From Kibdelosporangium banguiense (GTDB lineage: Bacteria > Actinomycetota > Actinomycetes > Mycobacteriales > Pseudonocardiaceae): 64,000 nt of DNA. Under the pieces are notes generated by a model. It had not been told where the DNA came from. It worked only from the letters and a program-made list of their open reading frames with translations, and ran no database searches. The stretch lies in contig NZ_JAGINW010000001.1 in assembly GCF_017876405.1 (NCBI RefSeq), forward strand, positions 11,297,203 to 11,361,202, written 5' to 3'. Both the position numbers and the translations under genes were made by a program. Positions 42,006 through 49,114 of this stretch are shown here, in pieces. Positions within the stretch are counted from its first letter, which is position 1; every line of letters begins with the position of its first letter.

Positions 42006-44162
42006 CTAGAACACCCCCGCGTAGCGCCCGCCGCGGCGTTCGAGCTGGCGGAGCAGTCGTTCTTCCAATGCCTCGGCCAGCCGGTCGAGGTCAAGACCGG
42101 ACATCGCCTGGCTGGCGCCAGGACCAAGCGCGTTGCCCACCGCGCCCATCGCCTGGTTCGCCATACCGCCCAGGCTGCCCAGGCCGCTGGTGACGGCGCT
42201 CTGAGCGTCGCCGAGCGCACCCATTGCCTGGTCTCCCAGGCCTTGCAGCGCGCCGGTGGCCTGGCCCATGGCGCCGCTGACCATCTGGTTGGCCTGACCG
42301 GCCAGACCGCTCACGCCATCGGTGGCCATGCTCTGCAGGTTGCTCGCCATGTTCTGAGCGGCTTGGCTGACCTCGCCGACCGCCTGGCTGGCCTGTGCCG
42401 TGGCGGTCTGTGTGGCCTCACGGACCGCGTTCTCCACAACTGTCTGGGCCATTTGCGACACCGCGCCCACGACGCCGTTCGCGCCACCACCGACAGGCAG
42501 GTTGTCCACGATGCCCGCGGTGACCGTGCTCGCCTCGTTGGCCATCCGGCTGCCGAAATCGCTTGCCGCGGAGGTAAAGCGGTCGCTCAGGCCACTCGCC
42601 GCACTGCTGACCTGATTGGTCACCGCACTCGCGCCGTCGCCGATCGCCGACGTGGCCCGGTCGCGCAAGCCGCCGACAGCTCCAGCCGCCTGGTTGCCCA
42701 GCGAACCAACGGCACCGGTCGCCTGGTCGCGCAGCCCGCCCAAGGCGCCACTGGCCTGGTCGCGCAGCCCGCCCACCAGACCGGAAGCGCTGGGAAGCCC
42801 AAAACGCTGCACCCGCACGGGCGCAGCGGCCGGCATGGCTGAAGCCGGGCTGAGTGAAGCGCCTTCGAACATCGAGCCGACCGAACGGGCCTGCCGCTCG
42901 TCGGAATCCATTGCGCCGGTGTGGTTGTGGAGCATGAACCGCGGCCGGGACACCGGTGCGCGGGCGTGCGTGAGTTCGTGTGCCAGCACTCCCATCGAAG
43001 ACGGAGCCATGCTGGGCTGCTGTGCGAGGTGCACCACCGAGCCGGTGGTCGCGCCCAGTGCGCCGACCTCTCTTAGCGCGCGGCGCGTGGCCGAACCGGT
43101 CGTATACCTCGCGCCGTGGGCTTTTCCGGTCAGCTGAGCCACCAGTGGCTGCATGTGCTTCGGGAACGGCAGCGGAGTCTCAAGCGGAACCTGTGACACA
43201 ACCTCGCGCCAGCGTTGTTCTGCTGCCAGCGTCTGGTTCTCGTCATGCCCGTGCGAACCGTGTGAGTGAGAAGCAGACGAATGAGAAGCGTGTGAATGCG
43301 AAATGCTTGGCGAATCCTCGTGCGTGTGACCCTGTGAAAGCGAACGCGCTGCCACCGCCGATTCGGATCGCTGCACTCGCACCTGGCTTGTGCGCACGCC
43401 TGACTGAGGCTGCGGGCTCGTGTGCTTCGGCGGGTGCGCCAGCGACCGGGAAGGCGGCGTCGCGAGCGCGAGCCTGGCGGCTTCCCGTTGCACAATCACA
43501 TGGTGCGGCTGTTTCGCGAGCGGCGCGGCGTCGGCGGATTCCGCGATGCCTTTCGCGGAAGCGGTTGACACAGAAGGATTTGGCACCAGTTGACCGGGCG
43601 CGGACTCGCCCCGCGGTGACTCACCCAGGGGCGCGGGTCCTTGGCCGGCAGCGGAAGGCGCCCCAGGTGGAGGCGCCATGGTCAGGGGCGGCGTCGGCGG
43701 GAGCGTCAGCCCACCGAGCCCTCCAGGCTCACTGAAAGCACCTGACACAGCGGTCTTCTTGGCAGCATTCGTGGTGGTCATCGCGGTGTCGTGCACGCGC
43801 GGAGCTGTCAGCGGGACGCGCTTGACCTCACGGCGCACTTGCACCAAAGAAGAAGCCTTGTCCCCCAACGGACGCCGGCGGACGACGAGCGGACGGCGCG
43901 GCGAACCTGTTGCCTCGCTGGAACTCGGCGAGCTGGGGCTGTCCTGGCCGGTACGGGACCCCGGCCAGAGCCCACCGGTCATGCGTTGCACAACCCCACG
44001 CCACCACGGCGGCCGCACAGCCAACGACGAGGTCGTCACCTGCGGTGGGACCGTCGCCGGCCGCGGCCGCCTGCGGAAAAACGGGATCAGGCTGCGCAAT
44101 CTGCCACTGCCTGACTTGCCACTGGAGGCCGGCTTGCGGTTACTTGCTGGGTTTGAAGCCAC
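42006..44162 (-). CDS. DUF4157 (eCIS core) protein with long helical tape-measure-like C-terminus
   Basis: The 718-aa protein has a basic, low-complexity N-terminus with His/Ser runs. The eCIS-core DUF4157 domain follows (about residues 325-420: GARYTTGSATRRALREVGALGA then SSMGVLAHELTHA with the HExxH-like zinc site). About 275 residues of Ala/Gly/Gln-rich helical repeats come next (GLRDQASGALGGLRDQATGAVGSL-type units) and an acidic/basic C-terminal helix (LAEALEERLLRQLERRGG). GTG 44162 has GGAGG 9 nt upstream and overlaps the second tube gene by 23 bp. It occupies the place of a tape measure, which is otherwise absent. DUF4157 proteins are often eCIS cargo, so a toxin/protease role is the alternative. 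Confidence 0.8.
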   Translation of the reverse strand: MASNPASNRKPASSGKSGSGRLRSLIPFFRRRPRPATVPPQVTTSSLAVRPPWWRGVVQRMTGGLWPGSRTGQDSPSSPSSSEATGSPRRPLVVRRRPLGDKASSLVQVRREVKRVPLTAPRVHDTAMTTTNAAKKTAVSGAFSEPGGLGGLTLPPTPPLTMAPPPGAPSAAGQGPAPLGESPRGESAPGQLVPNPSVSTASAKGIAESADAAPLAKQPHHVIVQREAARLALATPPSRSLAHPPKHTSPQPQSGVRTSQVRVQRSESAVAARSLSQGHTHEDSPSISHSHASHSSASHSHGSHGHDENQTLAAEQRWREVVSQVPLETPLPFPKHMQPLVAQLTGKAHGARYTTGSATRRALREVGALGATTGSVVHLAQQPSMAPSSMGVLAHELTHARAPVSRPRFMLHNHTGAMDSDERQARSVGSMFEGASLSPASAMPAAAPVRVQRFGLPSASGLVGGLRDQASGALGGLRDQATGAVGSLGNQAAGAVGGLRDRATSAIGDGASAVTNQVSSAASGLSDRFTSAASDFGSRMANEASTVTAGIVDNLPVGGGANGVVGAVSQMAQTVVENAVREATQTATAQASQAVGEVSQAAQNMASNLQSMATDGVSGLAGQANQMVSGAMGQATGALQGLGDQAMGALGDAQSAVTSGLGSLGGMANQAMGAVGNALGPGASQAMSGLDLDRLAEALEERLLRQLERRGGRYAGVF

Positions 44163-44610
44163 AGTGACACACCTCCAGCTCCTCGGTGGCAAGATCCTTG
44201 GAGGAGGCGGCCAGTTTCGGCCCGGTCCACTTCACCGGATACGCGTCCGTGAAGTTCCACCGGCGCACGACCTTGCCGTTGTTGTCATACAGCTGGACCG
44301 ACCCGTTGCGCCGGTCCAGCTTGTCGCCCTCAGCCTCCAGGCCCTCCCCGGAGCAGCGCGCGAACCACTCGAACAGCACGTCCGAGTCGGTGATCCCGCG
44401 CTTGAGCACCAGGTTGGGCCACTTGAGCTGCTTGGGCAGCTTGTGGGTGAACTGGTTGTTGCCGCCCTCCACGAGCTCCTCGGTGTCCATCTGCACCGTC
44501 AGCCCGGTCACCTCGGTGAACGAGCCGATGGTCAGACCGTCGACGGTGAACACGAACCTGGCGGTGAACGGCGGAACCGGGTTCTTGGTTGGTGAAGAAT
44601 TAGTCGCCAT
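44140..44610 (-). CDS. Second tube/gp19-like protein (Pvc5-type)
   Basis: The 156-aa T4 gp19-like tube protein shows FTARFVFTVDGLTIGSFTEVTGLTVQMDTEELVEGG, LVLKRGITDSDVLFEWF and RRWNFTDAYPVKWTGP. eCIS loci usually have two such genes, the second forming the first ring at the spike. Two Cys near the C-terminus (CHCGFKPSK) are unusual. The ATG overlaps the end of the small upstream frame by 11 bp. Confidence 0.92.
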   Translation of the reverse strand: MATNSSPTKNPVPPFTARFVFTVDGLTIGSFTEVTGLTVQMDTEELVEGGNNQFTHKLPKQLKWPNLVLKRGITDSDVLFEWFARCSGEGLEAEGDKLDRRNGSVQLYDNNGKVVRRWNFTDAYPVKWTGPKLAASSKDLATEELEVCHCGFKPSK

Positions 44611-44770
44611 CGATCCCCTGCCAGAAACGTTTGTTCAGACTGCCGACTTCCTCAAGGAGCACGATCCGGTCGCCGTGCTCGAGATCCAGCAGCTGGTCCA
44701 ACCCCCAGTGCAGGTGATAGGCCAGGTACGTGATCTCGCGCCACAGCGTCTGGGCGGCATAGCGTGTCAG
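44600..44770 (-). CDS. Small DUF6760/Pvc6-like frame without ATG/GTG/TTG start
   Basis: This 56-codon frame encodes LTRYAAQTLWREITYLAYHLHWGLDQ and so on, ending FWQGIDGD. The LAYHLHW..D.LLDLEHGDR pattern is that of small conserved proteins in the same place in other actinomycete eCIS loci. No ATG, GTG or TTG lies in frame before TTG inside the motif. Either CTG 44770, overlapping the previous stop (CTGA) and 13 nt after GGAGGAGG, starts it, or it is reached by a -1 frameshift from the upstream gene at 44794-44800. It overlaps the next gene by 11 bp. The coding reading is well supported; the start mode is open. Confidence 0.7.
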   Translation of the reverse strand: MTRYAAQTLWREITYLAYHLHWGLDQLLDLEHGDRIVLLEEVGSLNKRFWQGIDGD

Positions 44771-44800
44771 CCCACTGTCGCCGCCTCCTCCGGGAAAGGG
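44753..44800 (-). other. Candidate -1 programmed ribosomal frameshift signal
   Basis: On the minus strand, C_CCT_TTC (44800 to 44794) is in the correct X_XXY_YYZ phase of the upstream gene. An 8-nt spacer follows, then GGCGGC (44785-44780) pairing with GCCGCC (44758-44753) around a 21-nt loop that contains the zero-frame stop. A -1 shift enters the 56-codon frame directly. Stems are easy to find in GC-rich DNA, so this is a candidate. Confidence 0.45.
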
Positions 44801-45120
44801 CTGCCCGGCTCCATCGATTCGAGAATCGAGGGGTCACCGAAGTTGATCACCCGGTAGAAGTCCTGGAGGTAGCGGTAGTCGCTGGCGAACATCTTCTCGA
44901 TGGTGGCCGTGTTCACCCGGACTGTGCCCAGCTCGGTGACCACCCTCGCGAGCACGATCACCGTCGCGTACGCCTCGTTGTCCTTCACCCGGTTGTCGCG
45001 CAGGGGTTCGATCTCGTCGCGGGCCGTGGCCAGCCGCATCACGCCTTGGCGGTGCAACGTGCCCTCGTCGTCGACGAACCCCTTCGGCAACGTGAACGGG
45101 TACTCAGTGTTCAGACCCAT
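44767..45120 (-). CDS. Small eCIS protein between the tube genes, tail-assembly-chaperone-like by position
   Basis: The 117-aa protein (NTEYPFTLPKGFVDDEGTLHRQGVMRLATARDEIEPLRDN start; LARVVTELGTVRVNTATIEKMF middle) is a conserved neighbour of eCIS tube genes. Its mixed alpha/beta, acidic character resembles phage tail assembly chaperones. It ends EEAATVG. Eight codons before the end lies C_CCT_TTC, a -1 slippery heptamer, and a 6-bp GGCGGC/GCCGCC stem begins 8 nt later. Start ATG 45120 lies 1 bp after the tube stop. Confidence 0.75.
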   Translation of the reverse strand: MGLNTEYPFTLPKGFVDDEGTLHRQGVMRLATARDEIEPLRDNRVKDNEAYATVIVLARVVTELGTVRVNTATIEKMFASDYRYLQDFYRVINFGDPSILESMEPGSPFPEEAATVG

Positions 45121-45121
45121 G

Positions 45122-45562
45122 TCACTTGACCTTCTTCAGGCCCTCGATCTTGATGGTGACTTTCTCGGTGGCGACTTCGTTCTTGTCGACACTCAGCTCC
45201 GGGCCCTCGTAGGACGACGGCCACGCGCCTTCGAACTCCCACCGCATGGTCTCGGTGTTGTTCTTGTCGTTGGCGTAGATCGCGCCGGTGACCTTGTCGG
45301 TGTCCGGGTTGAAGTTCTGCGTCAGGTTGTAGAACCAGTCATAGAGGTTGCTGGTGCCGTCGTAGTTGCGCTCAAGGGTGACGTCGCCCCACTTGCTGGC
45401 GCCCGGGTGGTACTTGATCTCCAGCTTTCCCTGGGCGGTCGAGCTCTTGTACTCGATCGCCTCGATCTCGTTCTTCAGCCCGCTCACCGATTTGAAGCTG
45501 GCGATCTGGACCTTGTCGATCTCGAGCATGAAGCCGCTGGTTACGGTTACGGTACCGGCCAT
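45122..45562 (-). CDS. Inner tube protein (gp19-like, Pvc1-type)
   Basis: The 146-aa major tube protein shows MLEIDKVQIASFKSVSGLKNEIEAIEYKSST, VTLERNYDGTSNLYDWFYN and MRWEFEGAWPSSYEGPELSV. Hexamer rings stack inside the sheath and carry cargo. It is 29 bp downstream of the sheath gene, the usual order. Confidence 0.95.
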   Translation of the reverse strand: MAGTVTVTSGFMLEIDKVQIASFKSVSGLKNEIEAIEYKSSTAQGKLEIKYHPGASKWGDVTLERNYDGTSNLYDWFYNLTQNFNPDTDKVTGAIYANDKNNTETMRWEFEGAWPSSYEGPELSVDKNEVATEKVTIKIEGLKKVK

Positions 45563-45591
45563 TTATCTGTCCCTACTCCTTAAATCGCCGC

Positions 45592-47184
45592 TCACTCGGA
45601 GGTTTCCGCGCCGCCCTGCCACTGGCTGAGCCGGAAGATCACGAACTCGGCCGGCTTGACCGGCGCGATTCCGATGTCGATGATCAGCTTGCCTTCGTCC
45701 ACAGAGGACGCTGGGTTGTTGGTCTCGTCGCAGAGCACGTAGAAGGCCTGCTCCGGCGTGTTGCCGACCAGGGCTCCCTGCATCCACAGACCGCGCAGGA
45801 ACGAGGTGATCGTGCGCCGCACGCGCGCCCAGAGGTTGGCGTCGTTGGGCTCGAACACGACCCACTGCGTGCCCTGGCGGATGCTCTCCTCGATGAAGTT
45901 GAACAGCCGCCGCACGTTGATGTAGCGCCAGCTCTGGTCGGTGGCGGCCAGCGTGCGCGCGCCCCAGATCCGGATGCCGTTGGCGCCGAACGAACGGATG
46001 CAGTTGACCTGCTGCGGGTTGAGCAGATCCTGCTCGCCGGTGGTGACGTCGGTCTCCAGCCGGGCGATGCCGCGGATGACCTCGTTGGCCGGGGCCTTCC
46101 ACACGCCGCGGCTGGAGTCGGTACGGGCCCACACACCGGCGATGTGACCGGACGGCGGGACCTTGAGGAACTTGTCGCCGTTGGTCGCACCCGGCCGCGC
46201 GAGCGGGTTCTGCACGACGATGTGGGGGTAGTACGCGACACCGAACGCGCTGTCCTTGCCCAGCGCGGACCGCCACTCGAGCGCCTGCTGGGCGTTGAGC
46301 CCGGGCGGGGAGTCGAGGATGGCCATCTTGGTGTGGCTGCGCTCGCACCAGTCGACCAGCTTGGCCTGGGCGGCCAGGTAGCCCTCGGTGTCGAAGGTGC
46401 CGTCCTCGCGGGTGGCGACGGTGACCAGGTCGGGGATGGCCACCATGGTGACGTCCTCGGCGATGGCCAGGCCTTCGTAACCGGTCCGGGTGACCTCGCT
46501 GCCCTCGAACTCGACCGGCGAGACGGACTTGGTGACCGGCGCGGTCGCCTGGATGGCGTACTTGCCGGGGGCCGGCGCGCGCTCGGCGACCGACAGGCCC
46601 TGCGCGTTCTTGACCTCGACGCGCACCAGCTTGGACCGCTCGTTCACGGTCTTCTCGACGCTCTTGGGGCCGCGTCCCAGGTGGACGTTGGGGAACTCCT
46701 CACGGACCTGGCCGTTGTCGACGATCTTGAGAGTGAACTCCTGGCCGGGCTGCTCGCCCTCGGCGGGCGGGGTGTTCTCGATGACGACCTCGTAGGAGGA
46801 CGCCGGGTCGAGCGCCTCGACGCTCAGGGTCTCGATCTCCTGCTTGCCGGACGCCGGCAGCGCGCGCAGCGCCTTGGCCTGCCCCTTGCCGCTGGGGATC
46901 CGGACGATGTAGGCGATGCCGCCGCCGTTCTCGAAGAAGCCCTTCACCGCGTGCGGGAGCAGGATGCCGGGCGCGAACCCGCCGTAGATCCGCTCGTACT
47001 GCGGCCAGCTGGTGACCAGCTGGGGTTTCACACCATCGGGGTCGGTCGAGTCGCCCGCGCTTGCGTTGTAGGTCGCGGTGAACCCCACGAACGCCGCGAC
47101 GGAGGTGCCCACACCCTGAACAGGTACCGACCCGCTGGGACGCTCCTCGATGTAGACGCCTGGGGCGCCGTAAGTCGCCGCCAT
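45592..47184 (-). CDS. Contractile tail sheath protein (Pvc2-type)
   Basis: The 530-aa protein has the sheath N-terminus TYGAPGVYIEERPSGSVPVQGVGTSVAAFVGF and the conserved C-terminal domain (RTLAATDQSWRYINVRRLFNFIEESIRQGTQWVVFEPND, ERLSQWQ-type strand at the end). The insertion domain is in the middle (about residues 130-225). There is a single sheath gene here, whereas PVC/AFP have three. First gene of the operon; AAGGAG ribosome site 7 nt upstream of ATG 47184. Confidence 0.96.
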   Translation of the reverse strand: MAATYGAPGVYIEERPSGSVPVQGVGTSVAAFVGFTATYNASAGDSTDPDGVKPQLVTSWPQYERIYGGFAPGILLPHAVKGFFENGGGIAYIVRIPSGKGQAKALRALPASGKQEIETLSVEALDPASSYEVVIENTPPAEGEQPGQEFTLKIVDNGQVREEFPNVHLGRGPKSVEKTVNERSKLVRVEVKNAQGLSVAERAPAPGKYAIQATAPVTKSVSPVEFEGSEVTRTGYEGLAIAEDVTMVAIPDLVTVATREDGTFDTEGYLAAQAKLVDWCERSHTKMAILDSPPGLNAQQALEWRSALGKDSAFGVAYYPHIVVQNPLARPGATNGDKFLKVPPSGHIAGVWARTDSSRGVWKAPANEVIRGIARLETDVTTGEQDLLNPQQVNCIRSFGANGIRIWGARTLAATDQSWRYINVRRLFNFIEESIRQGTQWVVFEPNDANLWARVRRTITSFLRGLWMQGALVGNTPEQAFYVLCDETNNPASSVDEGKLIIDIGIAPVKPAEFVIFRLSQWQGGAETSE

Positions 47185-47248
47185 GAATTGCTCCTTCTAC
47201 CTCGGCTTGGCTCGGCCTTCAGGTTCTCGCGCGCACACCTGATCAACA

Positions 47249-47264
47249 CCGCCCTTTTGGGCGG
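47249..47264. promoter_or_regulatory. Inverted repeat CCGCCC-TTTT-GGGCGG upstream of the eCIS structural operon
   Basis: It lies 64 nt upstream of the sheath ATG. The core GCCCTTTTGGGC is identical to that in the AAA+/hydrolase intergenic region (14726-14737), where it is 67 nt upstream of the AAA+ start. A TTTT loop in a 6-bp stem is not a terminator design. Probably an operator or activator site shared by both halves of the cluster. Confidence 0.6.
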
Positions 47265-47355
47265 CTATGAGTGCGGACCTGCCGGTTGCTGGGGCGGCCG
47301 GGGCGATAAGACCGATCGCTTCACCCATCCGCAGGACAACGGGCCTGGACAGGGA

Positions 47356-47395
47356 AAGGGGACGGTCCCGCGAAATACCGCGGGACCGTCCCCTT
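47356..47395 (-). terminator. Terminator after the WYL regulator gene
   Basis: A perfect 17-bp inverted repeat (47356-47372 and 47379-47395) with loop AAATAC, 10 bp beyond the end of the WYL gene, insulates the eCIS promoter from upstream transcription. Confidence 0.85.
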
Positions 47396-47405
47396 GGCCT
47401 TCTGC

Positions 47406-48098
47406 TCAGCCGGCTTTGCGCAGGGCGGGGGCGCCGGCCCCCGATGGGTCGCGGTCGACTCGACGGTCGACCTTGACTTCCTCCCCCACCTCTAGGCCTG
47501 AGACCCGGTCCAGCAGAAAACCGCGGGGTGCGTCCCGCAGCCGGCACCAGGCGAGCAGGTACCAGCCGCGCGGGCCGTGTAAGAGCCCCATCGGCTCCAC
47601 GGTCCGCCACGTTTCGTGCTCATAGCGATCCCGGTAGTGCAGACGCAGTACGCGCCCGGTGTCCAGGGCCCGCTGCACCTGCTTGGGCACGGCCGATCGC
47701 GGGCCGGCGGCGGTGACCGGGCGGACCCGGTCGACCAGTTTCTCGGCCGTGACGACGTCCTGCTCGGCCATCATCGAGGTCAGCTTGTCCAACACGGTAC
47801 GCGCCGCCGCCTCGAACGGCGCACCCCGCAACTCGCGCAACGCCACCGAGATGGCCACTGCCTCATCAGGAGTCATGTTCAGAAGCGGCAGGGTCCGCTC
47901 CTTGTCCAGTACGTAGCCCCCACGTCTGCCCCGGTCTCCGTACACCGGGAGACCTGACCGCTGCAACGCGGCCAGGTCACGCTCGATCGTGCGGATCGAG
48001 ACGTTGAGACGATCTGCCAGCCACCGTGCCGCACGCGGTTGCGGCGCAGCCGCTTGCAACTCCTCCACCAGGGCGAACTGCCGATCGGTTCTGTTCAT
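47406..48098 (-). CDS. WYL-domain (YafY-type) transcriptional regulator
   Basis: The 230-aa protein has an N-terminal DeoR-like helix-turn-helix (RWLADRLNVSIRTIERDLAALQRSGLPV) and a WYL domain (GRVLRLHYRDRYEHETWRTVEPMGLLHGPRGWYLLAWCRLR). WYL regulators bind nucleic-acid or small-molecule ligands and often control defence or stress genes. It lies just upstream of the eCIS operon in the same orientation but behind a terminator. It is a candidate regulator of that operon, by position only. Confidence 0.9.
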   Translation of the reverse strand: MNRTDRQFALVEELQAAAPQPRAARWLADRLNVSIRTIERDLAALQRSGLPVYGDRGRRGGYVLDKERTLPLLNMTPDEAVAISVALRELRGAPFEAAARTVLDKLTSMMAEQDVVTAEKLVDRVRPVTAAGPRSAVPKQVQRALDTGRVLRLHYRDRYEHETWRTVEPMGLLHGPRGWYLLAWCRLRDAPRGFLLDRVSGLEVGEEVKVDRRVDRDPSGAGAPALRKAG

Positions 48099-48217
48099 AC
48101 CCCGAAGCTACATCGGGGGTACGACAGTTTTGGACACGAAAATTCGAACACATGTTCGACCTGCGGAAACGTCCCGGCCATCTCCGAAAGTTGCTCCATC
48201 CGGGTGGCGAACCGGGC

Positions 48218-49039
48218 TCAGAACAGGTACCGCAGGAGCCGGCCGGCGTCGCGCAGAGCAGGGATGTGGGACACCATCCGCATGCTGATCCGGCCGGACC
48301 GCGGGAGCCGGTCAAGATAGGGCAGGTCGACGCTGCGCAACGCGTCGAGGCAGGTCAGACCGTCATGCAGAGACTCGAGCGAGCGCGGGTCGTCGACGCC
48401 CCAATGCAGGGTCGCACCTGCGTTGCGGACGGCAGGCACGAGCTTCTGCAGCTTGATCCCGAGACTGCCGTAGACGTCGAACAGCAGCTGCCCACTGGGA
48501 AAGCGCTGGCAGATCCGTTGGATCAGCCGTTTGCCGTCCTGCTCATGCAGATACATCGCCAGCCCTTCGAACACTGCGACCGTCGGCCGGTCAGCCGGCA
48601 CCTCGGAGAGCCACTCGTCGCTGGTGACCGAAGCGGCGACCATCCGATAGTCGCCCTCGGGCTCCGACAGCAGCCGGGACCGCAACGCGATCACGTCCGG
48701 CATGTCGAGGTCGATCCACCGGACAGACTTCCCCGGGGCGAGCCGCTGAGCGCGGGTGTCCAGACCACAGGCCAGATGCAGCACGGTCGCGGAGGGGTTC
48801 GCGCCCAGGAACTGCTGCGTCCAGATGTCGAGTTGCTTGGCACGGATGGCAATCCCGATCGCTGTCGTACCCTGGACGCGGGTTTTGCGGAAGTCGTAGT
48901 CGATCCGGGCAACCGCCTCGTCAGCCGCGCGGTCGTTCAGAACAGACCCAGGCAGCCGGGAATCCAGCGCACGGCCGTAAAGCGTGGCCAGCATGGTCTC
49001 CTGCGCACCAGTGAGCGTGATCTTCTCGCGGTCCTGCAT
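48218..49039 (-). CDS. Class I SAM-dependent methyltransferase, LCM (TcmP/PPM1) family
   Basis: The 273-aa protein has the LCM-family signatures TVLHLACGLDTRAQRL (SAM site) and VRWIDLDMPDVIALR. VAVFEGLAMYLHEQDGKRLIQRI follows. Members O-methylate small-molecule carboxylates or hydroxyls in secondary metabolism. It is divergent from a P450 gene across a 75-bp region with two palindromes, suggesting a shared modification pathway. Confidence 0.85.
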   Translation of the reverse strand: MQDREKITLTGAQETMLATLYGRALDSRLPGSVLNDRAADEAVARIDYDFRKTRVQGTTAIGIAIRAKQLDIWTQQFLGANPSATVLHLACGLDTRAQRLAPGKSVRWIDLDMPDVIALRSRLLSEPEGDYRMVAASVTSDEWLSEVPADRPTVAVFEGLAMYLHEQDGKRLIQRICQRFPSGQLLFDVYGSLGIKLQKLVPAVRNAGATLHWGVDDPRSLESLHDGLTCLDALRSVDLPYLDRLPRSGRISMRMVSHIPALRDAGRLLRYLF

Positions 49040-49059
49040 TAGGACATCGTTAGCACAAG

Positions 49060-49095
49060 CGCACTAGTGCGGCATCCACAGAACCTAGTGCACTA
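49060..49095. promoter_or_regulatory. Paired palindromes between methyltransferase and P450 genes
   Basis: CGCACTAGTGCG (49060-49071) and TAGTGCACTA (49086-49095) are perfect palindromes built from the same TAGTGC/GCACTA half-site, 25 bp centre to centre. They sit in the divergent promoter region and look like a tandem operator for a dimeric repressor. Confidence 0.6.
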
Positions 49096-49114
49096 CTCGA
49101 TATACGATGTACGC

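Noticed and set aside
44635..44760. An alternative ATG frame (MPPRRCGARSRT...) overlapping the small eCIS frame
   Set aside because: Arg/Cys/Ser/Trp-rich shadow; the neighbouring frame carries the conserved LAYHLHW motif.
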